Assembly: GCF_900155615.1 (NCBI RefSeq)
Contig: NZ_FUHT01000002.1
Coordinates: 248,001 to 312,000, forward strand
Direction: 5' to 3'
DNA from: Massiliimalia massiliensis
GTDB taxonomy: Bacteria > Bacillota > Clostridia > Oscillospirales > Ruminococcaceae
DNA length: 64,000 nucleotides
A program made the position numbers and the translations under genes. Shown here piece after piece: positions 32,315 through 40,707 of this stretch. The notes below the pieces were generated by a model, which was not told the origin of the DNA, ran no database searches, and saw only the letters and a program-made list of their open reading frames with translations. How positions within the stretch are numbered: position 1 is the first letter of the stretch; each line of letters starts with the position of its first letter.

Positions 32315-33076
32315 TTAATACGGATACCGGATTTGACGGTTTAGTGAATCAATATTACCATATGCAATCTTTTCTTTATCCTCCTGGCTGATGTCCGCAT
32401 AAAGAATTCGTCCTACAAAGGTACCTGGTTCCAGATAAGGCATTCTGGTACCAAACAGAATATGCTCCGCGCCAAAGCACGCAACGATTTCCTCTACCGC
32501 GCGGTAAGCGATCAGCAGGCTGGTATCAATATGGAAATTTTTGCATTTCTCCATCATGGGGTAAATCATCCTGGCGCTCCGGTAGCCGGGAGTCAGCAGC
32601 ACGATAGGGACATCTGGATACTCACAGCACAGATGGTACAGCTCATCATAGCTTTCAAGGCCGCCTGTGTGCTCCATTTCGTCAATCAGCACCGGCATTC
32701 TCAAATCACTTAACAAGGTAAAAAGCTTATCTATGTTCCAGGGGTTTAACGTATACCCGTGATCACGAGGAAACAGCCGCACTGCGACGATCCTGTTTTT
32801 GCAGATAAACTCCACAGCTCCTTCCCGTCCGCCGAACTCCTGCTCCAGCAACGGGGTCATCACCATAACCGGCGAGAGCATACTGTGCTCTTTAGCCGCC
32901 TGCACTGCAGCGTTATTCCCTGCAGTCAGTTCAGACAGCCACGCTTTGGTATCCATCACATAGGCTTTTTCTATACCAACCCGTTTCATTTCCTGCTCCA
33001 TTTCGTCAGCAGTACGAAGGAACAAATTCTTGGGAGTCCATTCTCCCAGCATTGCGTTAATATCTATAAACTGCAT
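32315..33076 (-). CDS. Degenerate amidohydrolase-2 paralogue without metal ligands
   Basis: A 253-residue protein that aligns by eye with its two neighbours but has lost every recognisable metal ligand: the HxH of DAHCHLG is DINAMLG (residues 5-11), KIHP is RLFP, SHTW is replaced near IDEMEH, AHSGG is TPGYRS, and the final aspartate of GTDFPY is arginine in GTRMPY. The frame is intact and conserved structural positions remain, so it is not simply a decaying gene. It may be a non-catalytic partner of an adjacent paralogue, or have a metal-free role. Confidence 0.72.
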   Translation of the reverse strand: MQFIDINAMLGEWTPKNLFLRTADEMEQEMKRVGIEKAYVMDTKAWLSELTAGNNAAVQAAKEHSMLSPVMVMTPLLEQEFGGREGAVEFICKNRIVAVRLFPRDHGYTLNPWNIDKLFTLLSDLRMPVLIDEMEHTGGLESYDELYHLCCEYPDVPIVLLTPGYRSARMIYPMMEKCKNFHIDTSLLIAYRAVEEIVACFGAEHILFGTRMPYLEPGTFVGRILYADISQEDKEKIAYGNIDSLNRQIRYPY

Positions 33077-33100
33077 TTATCTTCGATCCTTTCTGAATGT

Positions 33101-34030
33101 TTATCTTTTCTGGCTGCGATCTAACAGGGTCTGCGCATTGGCGGACAGGATTTTTTGCTTCATGTCATCATCCAAATCAGAAAATAAAACCCTTGTCAAT
33201 CCATAGCGAAGATCATGGAACGGATAATCCGAACCATACAACAGCCGTTCCGGATCACGCATCTGCTCCACCATTTCAGGCAGGGCATGTTCTGTCACAT
33301 CAAAGCCGCAGCAGTCCAGATAGACATGGGAAAAACGGTTTGCCAAATGAATGGCCTTTTTTACTCCGTCCACCGTGCCGCCGGAATGCCCCAGCACAAA
33401 ATTCACATCCGGAAAATCCTTGATGATATCCTCACATAAATCGATATTGCTGTACGGGCAGGCCTCCCAGGTATGGACAAGCACATAGCCGCCGGAATGC
33501 CCCAGCACAAAATTCACATCCGGAAAATCCTTGATGATATCCTCACATAAATCGATATTGCTGTACGGGCAGGCCTCCCAGGTATGGACAAGCACATAGC
33601 CGCCGTACTGCCGCACCAGCTCAAAGATTCTTCGATATCCCTCGCAGTTTGCTTTTGCCTGCATAGCTCCGGGATGAATCTTCACCCCTACAAACTGACG
33701 ATATGGATAATAGGCCTTTATTTCCCTTTCTGCCTCCTCCGGTTTATGCGGATTTAGCGCCACATATCCCAGAACATGCTCCGGATAGCGTTCGGCAGCC
33801 TGCAGGGTATCCATATTTCCTCTTTGATATGCGTTAGAGGTGCCGGCCTGCGCAACAACGCATATTTTGGCCACACCCATCCGTTTCGCATCCTCGATCA
33901 TGGGATCAATCCCTGCCTCCGAAAACTGGAAACAAGCAAAATTCCCCATATGGCAATGAACGTCTATAATCTCTAAATCCTCAAAGGAATCTCCGTTCAT
34001 TGCACGCTGCAAGATTGTCTGCGACATCAT
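33101..34030 (-). CDS. Amidohydrolase-2 family hydrolase with a 37-residue internal duplication
   Basis: A 309-residue paralogue of the 31487-32305 protein. Metal motifs DVHCHMG, VKIHP, LGHSGG and GSDYPFHD are present. The segment beginning GGYVLVHTWEACPYS and ending NFVLGHS occurs twice in tandem, exactly, coded by two identical 111-bp units. Without one copy the protein would be 272 residues, the same as its intact paralogue. The extra copy inserts a second strand-helix unit bearing two ligand histidines in mid-barrel, so folding is in doubt. It is the first amidohydrolase gene after the transporter. Confidence 0.82.
   Translation of the reverse strand: MMSQTILQRAMNGDSFEDLEIIDVHCHMGNFACFQFSEAGIDPMIEDAKRMGVAKICVVAQAGTSNAYQRGNMDTLQAAERYPEHVLGYVALNPHKPEEAEREIKAYYPYRQFVGVKIHPGAMQAKANCEGYRRIFELVRQYGGYVLVHTWEACPYSNIDLCEDIIKDFPDVNFVLGHSGGYVLVHTWEACPYSNIDLCEDIIKDFPDVNFVLGHSGGTVDGVKKAIHLANRFSHVYLDCCGFDVTEHALPEMVEQMRDPERLLYGSDYPFHDLRYGLTRVLFSDLDDDMKQKILSANAQTLLDRSQKR
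33377..33604. repeat. Perfect 111-bp tandem duplication inside a gene
   Basis: Copies run 33377-33487 and 33488-33598 with no difference. GCCGCC stands at the start of each copy and again at 33599-33604, so the single ancestral unit was flanked by a 6-bp repeat that would permit slippage. The length is a multiple of three, so the frame is kept. Confidence 0.95.
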
Positions 34031-34105
34031 TTTCTCAACTCTACTTTCGTTCTATCATAACATATCTTGGCCGGAAGTTCTACCGTCATCTCAGCCCAAG
34101 TTCCA

Positions 34106-34939
34106 CTATCCTTTTACCGCGCCTGCGGTCATCCCCTCAATAAAGCTCTTTCTTGCGAAGATAAAGACAATCAGCACAGGGATGAAGGACAGCATAGTTG
34201 CCGCCATAATCAGATTCCACGGAACCAGAGCCTGGCCCTTCAATCCTGCGATTCCGACCGGCAGTGTTTTGACTGTTTCCGTATTTGCCATAATGAGCGG
34301 CCAAAGTAAGCTGTTCCACTGGTTCATAAACGTATTGATTGCTAATACGCCCATCGCGGAACGGGACACCGGGACGATAATTTTGACGAATACCCTCAGC
34401 TCCGAAGCTCCGTCAATTCTGGCGGACTCTATCAATGAGCTTGGAATTGTCGACATAAACTGTTTAAGGAGAAATACACCAAACACATTTGTAACACATG
34501 GAATAATCATCCCCCATAAGGAATCTACCATATGAAATTGGCGCACGATCATAAATGCAGGCAACAGAGTTACCGTGCTCGGCACCATCATCGTCGCCAT
34601 GCAGAGCATAAAGATCGCGTTTCTTCCCGGAAATGTCTTTTTGGCAAAGGCATAGGCCGCGAGGGAAGCCAGGATTAGGGTAAGAACTGTTGTAGTTACG
34701 GATACTATCAGACTGTTGACAAACCAGAGTGGAAAGGCACTGGTTTTGCTCAGCAGCAACTCCGCATAGTTGTCAAGCGTGGGATTCTCCACCCATAGTT
34801 TTGGAGGCGTTTCAAACAGTACGGTCTTATCGCGCAGAGAGGTCATTAAAAAAAGCCAAAACGGCAGAATAATAATCAGGCTGGTAATAAGCAGAATCAA
34901 AGCCTTTATTACCTTGCCAAGCGTAATTCCCTTTTTCAT
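34106..34939 (-). CDS. ABC sugar transporter permease (MalG type), operon D
   Basis: A 277-residue permease with six membrane segments and the EAA loop ESARIDGASELRVFVKIIVPVSRS. AGGAGG precedes the ATG by eight bases. It pairs with the permease encoded 12 bases upstream. No ATPase gene is nearby, as in operon B. Confidence 0.9.
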   Translation of the reverse strand: MKKGITLGKVIKALILLITSLIIILPFWLFLMTSLRDKTVLFETPPKLWVENPTLDNYAELLLSKTSAFPLWFVNSLIVSVTTTVLTLILASLAAYAFAKKTFPGRNAIFMLCMATMMVPSTVTLLPAFMIVRQFHMVDSLWGMIIPCVTNVFGVFLLKQFMSTIPSSLIESARIDGASELRVFVKIIVPVSRSAMGVLAINTFMNQWNSLLWPLIMANTETVKTLPVGIAGLKGQALVPWNLIMAATMLSFIPVLIVFIFARKSFIEGMTAGAVKG

Positions 34940-34951
34940 CTGTTCATCCTC

Positions 34952-35875
34952 CTAATACTCAATATCGCCTTTATTCAATCGAAGCTGCAAAGCTGTAATC
35001 AGCAGAATTACAAGCAGGAACAGCATAGATAATGCCGCGCCTAATCCAGTCAAATTATTCTTAAAGGTCAGCTCGTAGATTGCAAATACGACAGTTTTGG
35101 TAGAATTAAGAGGCCCTCCGTTTGTTGTAGTAAAGACAGAATCAAATAATTGAAGCTGCCAGATTGTAGACATTACGATACAGAGCAAAATGCTGTTTCT
35201 CATTAACGGCAAGGTTACCTTCCGCAGCATCTGCCATGGATTTGCTCCCTCGATCAGACCAACCTCATAAAAGTCGTTTGGGATACCGCGCAAAGCGGCG
35301 ACATAGATGTAAATATAGAAGGTACAGCCCTTCCAAATTTCCAGAATGACAATTACTATCCGGGCGGTTTCTGTTTTATTCAGCCAATTCGGCGCATCAA
35401 TTCCAATGATCTCCAGAAGGTAATTAATCGGCCCATTGACAGAAAACATATAGGACATGATCATACTGGCCGCTACCATGGAAATTAAGAGCGGCATAAA
35501 ATAAACAGTCTCAAAGAAAGGAGACAGTTTAGAGGTTTTTTTCAGATATAATGCCAAGCCAAACGCAATGAACTGGCCCACTGGCAGTGACATAATAATA
35601 TAAAGGAAGTTGTTCAGCAAATAATCATAATATTGCCGGTCCGTTAAAATCTTCACGTAGTTTTGCAGTCCGACGAAGGTTCTCGGTCCCACCGTTCCGC
35701 CTGTCTGGAAACTTTGAATAAAGGTCATGATAATAGGCAGGAGTGAAAAGGTAATCAGAAACAGCATAAAGGGAAGGATAAACAGATACCCGGACAGCAT
35801 TTCCCTTTGCCTCGCTTTCGTCCCATACTTCTTGGTTACAATCGTTGAGACAGTGTCTGTATTTTTCTCTTTCAT
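34952..35875 (-). CDS. ABC sugar transporter permease (MalF type), operon D
   Basis: A permease of about 307 residues with six hydrophobic segments and the EAA-like loop EVGLIEGANPWQMLRKVTLPLMRNS. I choose 35875 (MKEKNTDT) because AGGA lies nine bases before it; ATG 35881 is also possible. Readings extending further upstream run through an intercistronic hairpin and are unlikely. Confidence 0.88.
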   Translation of the reverse strand: MKEKNTDTVSTIVTKKYGTKARQREMLSGYLFILPFMLFLITFSLLPIIMTFIQSFQTGGTVGPRTFVGLQNYVKILTDRQYYDYLLNNFLYIIMSLPVGQFIAFGLALYLKKTSKLSPFFETVYFMPLLISMVAASMIMSYMFSVNGPINYLLEIIGIDAPNWLNKTETARIVIVILEIWKGCTFYIYIYVAALRGIPNDFYEVGLIEGANPWQMLRKVTLPLMRNSILLCIVMSTIWQLQLFDSVFTTTNGGPLNSTKTVVFAIYELTFKNNLTGLGAALSMLFLLVILLITALQLRLNKGDIEY

Positions 35876-35906
35876 GGACATCGTTCCTCTCATCCGAATG
35901 GAAAAG

Positions 35907-35945
35907 GGCTGCCACAATAACTGCTCTTCAGCAATAGTGGCAGCC
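35907..35945 (-). other. Intercistronic hairpin in operon D
   Basis: GGCTGCCAC (35937-35945 on the minus strand) pairs with 35907-35915 across a 21-base loop, extended by AAAAGG and CCTTTT. It lies between the binding-protein gene and the permease gene, the same place as the hairpin in operon B. It probably protects the upstream mRNA or ends part of the transcripts. Confidence 0.65.
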
Positions 35946-35963
35946 ACCTTTTAATGATCTGTT

Positions 35964-37274
35964 TTATTGGGCAAGAATCTCTTTTACCTGTGCGTCTGCG
36001 TCAGCAACGGCTGTTTCAACATCCTTGGTGCCGCGCAAAATTTCTTCAATCATCAGTTTGATTACAGGGTCAACCTGCGAGAACCATCTGGGATCTGTCG
36101 GAACCGGATAGGCAGACGGTACTGCATCCGCCGCAACAGACATGATCTCATCGTCGCCCCACATCTCCTTGCTTACTTCTGCGGAAGCGTCCAGCATATT
36201 ATTTGCTTTCAGGTAAATTGCGCCGTTTTCTTCTAATGTCAAAAATTCGATCAAGGTCCAAGCCTGATCTTTGACTTTACTTGCAGATGCGATGGACAGG
36301 CCGCCGTTTCCGCCATAGTTTGCACGGCTCATCGCTTCATCCGGATTCGGCCCGGCAGGCATCTGGAATGCGCCGAAGTCCAGATCCGGAGCATTGGTTT
36401 TGATTGCGCTGCCAGCCTGGCACTGATCCGCAAACATTGCAACCTTACCGTTATAGAAAAGCTGCTGTGCTTCCTCGGCGGAGTAGTCGTCAAGCGCCGG
36501 AGCAACCTTGTATTTAACCATCAGATCAGTGACGAATCTCAGTCCCCTGATTCCTTCCTCGTTGTTGAATCCCAATGCAGTTTCATCCTCATTCAGAAAA
36601 GTACCGCCACTTTGATAAATATAGGGTGCGGTCTGGTGGATGCTGATTTCACCAGTGAAATGGTTCAAAAAATAACCCCACTGGTCAGTTTTTCCATCCC
36701 CGTCAGTATCCTTCGTCAGAGTTTGCGCCGCAGCAAGCAGTTCATCCCAGGTCTGCGGGATTTCTACGCCATCGGCTTCCAACAGCGCCTTATTGTAGAA
36801 CACAATCGAGGTCAGGTTAAGAAATGGAACCCTGGCCATAACTCCGTCATATTCGCCGGAACTCCACAACGCGTCGGTATATTTATCTTTCAGTTCATCC
36901 GTTATGTAAGGCGTCAGGTCTTCCAACTGCCCAGCCGCGACAAAATTCGGGAAACCTTCTGTCATGTAGGAAACGTCCGGAGGTGTTCCGCCGGCAAACG
37001 CTGCGGAATATTTTTCATTCCACGATTCCCAAGGCGTAACCAAAAATTCAAGCTCGATCTCAGGATGCTCTTCAGCGAATTTGTCAAAAACAGGCTGCCA
37101 CAGCTCGGCTTCATTCGAGGCATGCGGCGCTTTCCAAAAGGTGATTTTAGTCGTTTCGCCACTCTTCGCATCGCCTGATGTGCCGCCTTCCCCTTCTTTA
37201 CCGCATCCGGAAAAAACGGAAGCGGTTAAGGCGCCTGCTAGTAGAATGGACACAAGTGTTTTCATTGCTTTCAT
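35964..37274 (-). CDS. Sugar-binding lipoprotein of operon D ABC importer
   Basis: A 436-residue family 1 solute-binding protein. The signal peptide MKAMKTLVSILLAGALTASVF ends in the lipobox FSGC, so it is membrane-anchored outside the cell. The start at 37274 follows AAGGAG at eight bases. The sequence is MalE/UgpB-like, with the calcium-loop-like DTDGDGKTDQWGY segment near residue 200 that is frequent in this family. It heads operon D (importer, three amidohydrolases, MATE, isomerase). Confidence 0.9.
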   Translation of the reverse strand: MKAMKTLVSILLAGALTASVFSGCGKEGEGGTSGDAKSGETTKITFWKAPHASNEAELWQPVFDKFAEEHPEIELEFLVTPWESWNEKYSAAFAGGTPPDVSYMTEGFPNFVAAGQLEDLTPYITDELKDKYTDALWSSGEYDGVMARVPFLNLTSIVFYNKALLEADGVEIPQTWDELLAAAQTLTKDTDGDGKTDQWGYFLNHFTGEISIHQTAPYIYQSGGTFLNEDETALGFNNEEGIRGLRFVTDLMVKYKVAPALDDYSAEEAQQLFYNGKVAMFADQCQAGSAIKTNAPDLDFGAFQMPAGPNPDEAMSRANYGGNGGLSIASASKVKDQAWTLIEFLTLEENGAIYLKANNMLDASAEVSKEMWGDDEIMSVAADAVPSAYPVPTDPRWFSQVDPVIKLMIEEILRGTKDVETAVADADAQVKEILAQ

Positions 37275-37302
37275 ACGTAGGTCTCCTTTTCATTTTTTAT
37301 TA

Positions 37303-37322
37303 AAATCACTGGTTCGTGATTT
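37303..37322. promoter_or_regulatory. Inverted repeat in the operon D divergent region
   Basis: AAATCAC and GTGATTT form a 7-bp inverted repeat around six bases, 29 bases before the operon D start codon. It is a possible regulator site. No regulator gene is directly adjacent on this side, and no clear minus-strand promoter could be placed. Confidence 0.4.
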
Positions 37323-37388
37323 GCATACAAAGATAACAAAAGATCAGCCTAAAAAGCTATAATTAACTAGACAGAAGGAGAATGATTT

Positions 37389-39755
37389 ATGGCAGCTTTT
37401 TGTACACAATGCGGTTCGCCGGTCACGGAAGACGATTTCTTCTGCCCGAACTGCGGCTCTATCATCCAAAAATCCCCTGAGGAAGGGAAAACAGCGGAAC
37501 AAGTCCCGTTTCGTTCCACTGAAGAAGCATCGAACAAACCAGAGGAACAGGCTGCTGCTCCTATGCAGCCGGTATCGGGTCAATCGCAGGAAACGCCAGC
37601 TCCTACCGTTCAGGCAATCCCCCAACCGAAGGAGCCAATCTCCCCGGCCTTATCGTCACGCCTCTCTCTGCTATGGAAAAAATGGAGCAAGCACCCCAAA
37701 GCACTGATCCTTTCTGGATGCGGCCTGGCTCTTGTAATAATTCTTGCTATTTTAATCCCTGTTTTGATTGCCTCGCAAAAGGAGCAGCATTTCCTGGCAT
37801 ATGCTGTTGGCGATGAGGTGCATCTCACCCTCCAAGGAAAAGAAGAGAACCGCTATGAGCTGGAGGGCGAAGCGCTAATCCCCTATTATGTCTGCAATGA
37901 GAAGCAGACAAAGCTGCTCTATATGGACGGTGAAAACGATACACTCTATTATCAGGATCTCACTGACAAGGCGCTGCGTTCCGGAGAGCGGATCAAAATT
38001 GATGATGATATTTCTTATTATTTTGAATTTTCCTCAGATGAAAAGTCTGTTTTGTATCTGACCAGCAATGGAGATTTTTTCCGTTATCATTTAAAAAGCA
38101 GGCAAAAGGAACGTCTCTTCAATGGCGTCTCTACCTATCGGCTTTCTGAGGATGATAGTACTCTCATTTACTTAGGAGAAGACGAGGCACTGTATCAGGC
38201 TGATATGGACACGCAGGAAAAACAAAAAATCACAGCAGAGGCTGACAGCATTTCTTATGTCTCTGAGGATGCGCAGGAGGTCTTCTACATCAAAGATGAA
38301 GCCTGCTATCGCTATTCCGTGCAGGATAACAAATCCGAAAAGCTGGCTTCTGATATCATAGAGGCATTTAGTTTTAATGATAACGGAACCTTCTATTATA
38401 CAAAAAATGAAGAGGTCAGCACTCCGATTTCCGATCTTATTGATGATGACCTGCTCGAAGCTGATACACAGGCTGCCAAGGATGAAAAGCCGTTGACCCT
38501 GCGAGACCTGAACGATACTATCTTCTATCCGGATAATGATTCCAGCTATTTTAACAGTACGTCACTTTATATCTATGATATGACGGCCGACGGTTTTTCC
38601 TTTGACCTGAACGACTGGTATAACGGCTTTGATGGCGGAAAAGCGGAATTCACCGATGATAATACCGCGGTCTATACTACTACCGACTATAATGGGAACG
38701 GTAAGCTGGAAAACACCTTTACTCTAAAAATGGAGAATGACCGTCCCGTTATCCAGGTGACCAACAAGATGATTGAGGAGGCGCCGGATGGCGAAGGAAC
38801 TGAAGCCCCAATTGTCGCGGAAGGGAAGTATTATATCTCCTATAGCTGGGAAAAACCGCTGCAGGTCTACCAGCTCCGTAATCAGCTTCGTGAGGATATC
38901 AAGGGCGCATCGGTCAGCTATACCAAAACCAACCTATTCTATTACAACGGCAAGGAAGATGTCAAGGTCTGTGAGAACTATTTAGAATCCATTTCTCGTT
39001 CCGATCTTGTCTCTGCGGATGAAGAAAAAAATATCATCTGTTATTACAGAAACGAATCTGCCGCTCCCGAAAAGGTTAAAATGTCAGAATATTTCGATAC
39101 TGAGGAGAATATCTCCATGTTCAGTCTGCGGATTGCTGCCGGAGAAGAGAATCCGTTTGAGGAGATCGAAGTGAAAACAGTCCCCTGCATTTCTGTTGCC
39201 GGAACCGAATCCATCGTCAATGTAGACAAGGAAAAAGGAATCTATGATATCAAAGTGGAAGACTCCGGCTATCTATATTATGTGGAAAAAGAATTCCCAG
39301 AGGCTGCCGGCACTCTGTTCCGTGCTAAAATATCCGATAAGGGAATCGGGGAATCCGAAACAGTATATGACGATGTATCAAGCTATGTTCTTTCTGATGG
39401 AGAAATCTGGTATTTCCGGGACGGTGAGGAAGGATCCGACGTAGCAGACCTGTACTATAAGGATCAGTCTATTGCATATGACGTAAAAATGGATTCTCTT
39501 TCTATCCTGGACGGAGCCGCCTTCTTCCAATCTGATTGTGACAGCCTGGCCCAGATGGGAACATTCTGCGTATTCAAAAACGGCAAAACACAGCAGCTCG
39601 CTTATGATGTTTCGTCATTCTCCGCCTTGAATGAAAACTATGTCGCGTTAATCCATGATTGCAACGACGGCGCAGGCGAGCTCTCCGTATATACTGGCAA
39701 AAAAGAACTCACGCACATTGATTATGATGTTGACTTCATCATCCAGCTCAAGTAA
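37389..39755 (+). CDS. Large zinc-ribbon membrane protein with extracytoplasmic repeat domain
   Basis: A 788-residue protein of unknown function. Residues 5-22 form a zinc ribbon (CTQC, CPNC). A Pro/Gln-rich linker follows, then one membrane segment at about 105-129, then some 650 residues outside. The outer part is rich in aspartate, tyrosine and serine, with recurring blocks such as LLYMDGENDTLYYQDL, SVLYLTSNGDFFRYHL and TLIYLGEDEALYQADM, which look like beta-propeller blades of the TolB/DUF5050 kind. AAGGAG precedes the start. It may sense or bind a wall or external ligand; this is inference from layout only. Confidence 0.72.
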   Translation: MAAFCTQCGSPVTEDDFFCPNCGSIIQKSPEEGKTAEQVPFRSTEEASNKPEEQAAAPMQPVSGQSQETPAPTVQAIPQPKEPISPALSSRLSLLWKKWSKHPKALILSGCGLALVIILAILIPVLIASQKEQHFLAYAVGDEVHLTLQGKEENRYELEGEALIPYYVCNEKQTKLLYMDGENDTLYYQDLTDKALRSGERIKIDDDISYYFEFSSDEKSVLYLTSNGDFFRYHLKSRQKERLFNGVSTYRLSEDDSTLIYLGEDEALYQADMDTQEKQKITAEADSISYVSEDAQEVFYIKDEACYRYSVQDNKSEKLASDIIEAFSFNDNGTFYYTKNEEVSTPISDLIDDDLLEADTQAAKDEKPLTLRDLNDTIFYPDNDSSYFNSTSLYIYDMTADGFSFDLNDWYNGFDGGKAEFTDDNTAVYTTTDYNGNGKLENTFTLKMENDRPVIQVTNKMIEEAPDGEGTEAPIVAEGKYYISYSWEKPLQVYQLRNQLREDIKGASVSYTKTNLFYYNGKEDVKVCENYLESISRSDLVSADEEKNIICYYRNESAAPEKVKMSEYFDTEENISMFSLRIAAGEENPFEEIEVKTVPCISVAGTESIVNVDKEKGIYDIKVEDSGYLYYVEKEFPEAAGTLFRAKISDKGIGESETVYDDVSSYVLSDGEIWYFRDGEEGSDVADLYYKDQSIAYDVKMDSLSILDGAAFFQSDCDSLAQMGTFCVFKNGKTQQLAYDVSSFSALNENYVALIHDCNDGAGELSVYTGKKELTHIDYDVDFIIQLK

Positions 39756-39758
39756 CAA

Positions 39759-39787
39759 AAAAGCCTTCCGTAAAACGGAAGGCTTTT
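39759..39787 (+). terminator. Terminator of the zinc-ribbon protein gene
   Basis: AAAAGCCTTCCG and CGGAAGGCTTTT form a 12-bp stem with a 5-base loop. Confidence 0.87.
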
Positions 39788-39811
39788 CTATTCTGCAAAA
39801 CAGGATATCCT

Positions 39812-39840
39812 TTCACAAAGTACACGAATTATGTTATAAT
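39812..39840 (+). promoter_or_regulatory. Promoter of the esterase-rarA operon
   Basis: TTCACA (39812-39817), 17 bp, TATAAT (39835-39840), with a TGn extension just before the -10. Confidence 0.82.
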
Positions 39841-39890
39841 AAAGGAAAAGAGTCCTGATACAAGATCGGGCAAAAAGGAGTGCAAATGAT

Positions 39891-40688
39891 ATGGCAAATT
39901 TCAGCGGAACCATCTATTCCAAAACTTTGGACATGCGGACGCACCTTAATATTGTTACCCCCAAGGATATCCTGGACGTACCGGACAATGGGAAGATCGT
40001 CTATCTTCTGCATGGGCTTTCGGACGACGCGGACGCGTGGTTAAAAAACGCCCAGCTTCCCCTGCTGGCCAATGACTATAACCTGACCTTTGTCCTGCCG
40101 GAGGTGCAGCGCAGTTTCTATACTGATATGGCCTATGGCCTGGATTATTTCACTTATGTAACGGAGGAGCTGCCGAAAATCTGCAAGCGCTTATTCGGCC
40201 TTTCCGACAAGCGGGAGGATAACTATGTCATGGGATTGTCTATGGGCGGCTATGGCGCGTTGAAATGCGCGCTGAAAAAACCGGAGCAGTATGCCGGCTG
40301 CGCGGCGTTCTCTGCTTTGACGGATCTACACTTCCTGCTTAAACAGGCCAGAGAGGATTTTCCGCGCCCGGAACACGCGATCCGGGAGATCAAAGCGGTT
40401 TTCGGACAGGACTATGAGCTGATGGAAGAAAACGATCTTTATCGGATTGCGAAAGAATGCGAAAAAAATCCGCTTAAGCCCCGTATCTTTATGGCCTGCG
40501 GAACAGAGGACTTTTTGCATGAAATCAACCTTCAGTTCCGGGATTTTATGTCCAGTCTGGACTTTGATTACACCTATCAGGAGTGGGCCGGAATCCACGA
40601 ATGGTACCTCTGGAACAAAGCCCTCCATCTTGCCTGCGGCCACTTCTTCCCCCGCTATGTAACGGAGAACTATTGCAACATCAAGTAA
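39891..40688 (+). CDS. Esterase of the tributyrin esterase / EstA (esterase D-like) family
   Basis: A 265-residue alpha/beta hydrolase. The nucleophile elbow GLSMGGYG near residue 117, the oxyanion-side HGLSDD near residue 43, the GTEDFLH acid region and the C-terminal GIHEWYLW histidine form the usual triad. No signal peptide. Family members hydrolyse short-chain or carbohydrate esters, such as acetyl or feruloyl groups. It is the first gene of a two-gene operon with rarA, 19 bases apart, with no evident functional link. Confidence 0.85.
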   Translation: MANFSGTIYSKTLDMRTHLNIVTPKDILDVPDNGKIVYLLHGLSDDADAWLKNAQLPLLANDYNLTFVLPEVQRSFYTDMAYGLDYFTYVTEELPKICKRLFGLSDKREDNYVMGLSMGGYGALKCALKKPEQYAGCAAFSALTDLHFLLKQAREDFPRPEHAIREIKAVFGQDYELMEENDLYRIAKECEKNPLKPRIFMACGTEDFLHEINLQFRDFMSSLDFDYTYQEWAGIHEWYLWNKALHLACGHFFPRYVTENYCNIK

Positions 40689-40707
40689 TCCAGGAAAGGA
40701 TGATCCT

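Noticed and set aside
33377-33604. The repeat as part of a CRISPR array or mobile element
   Set aside because: There are only two directly abutting coding units without spacers or terminal inverted repeats.
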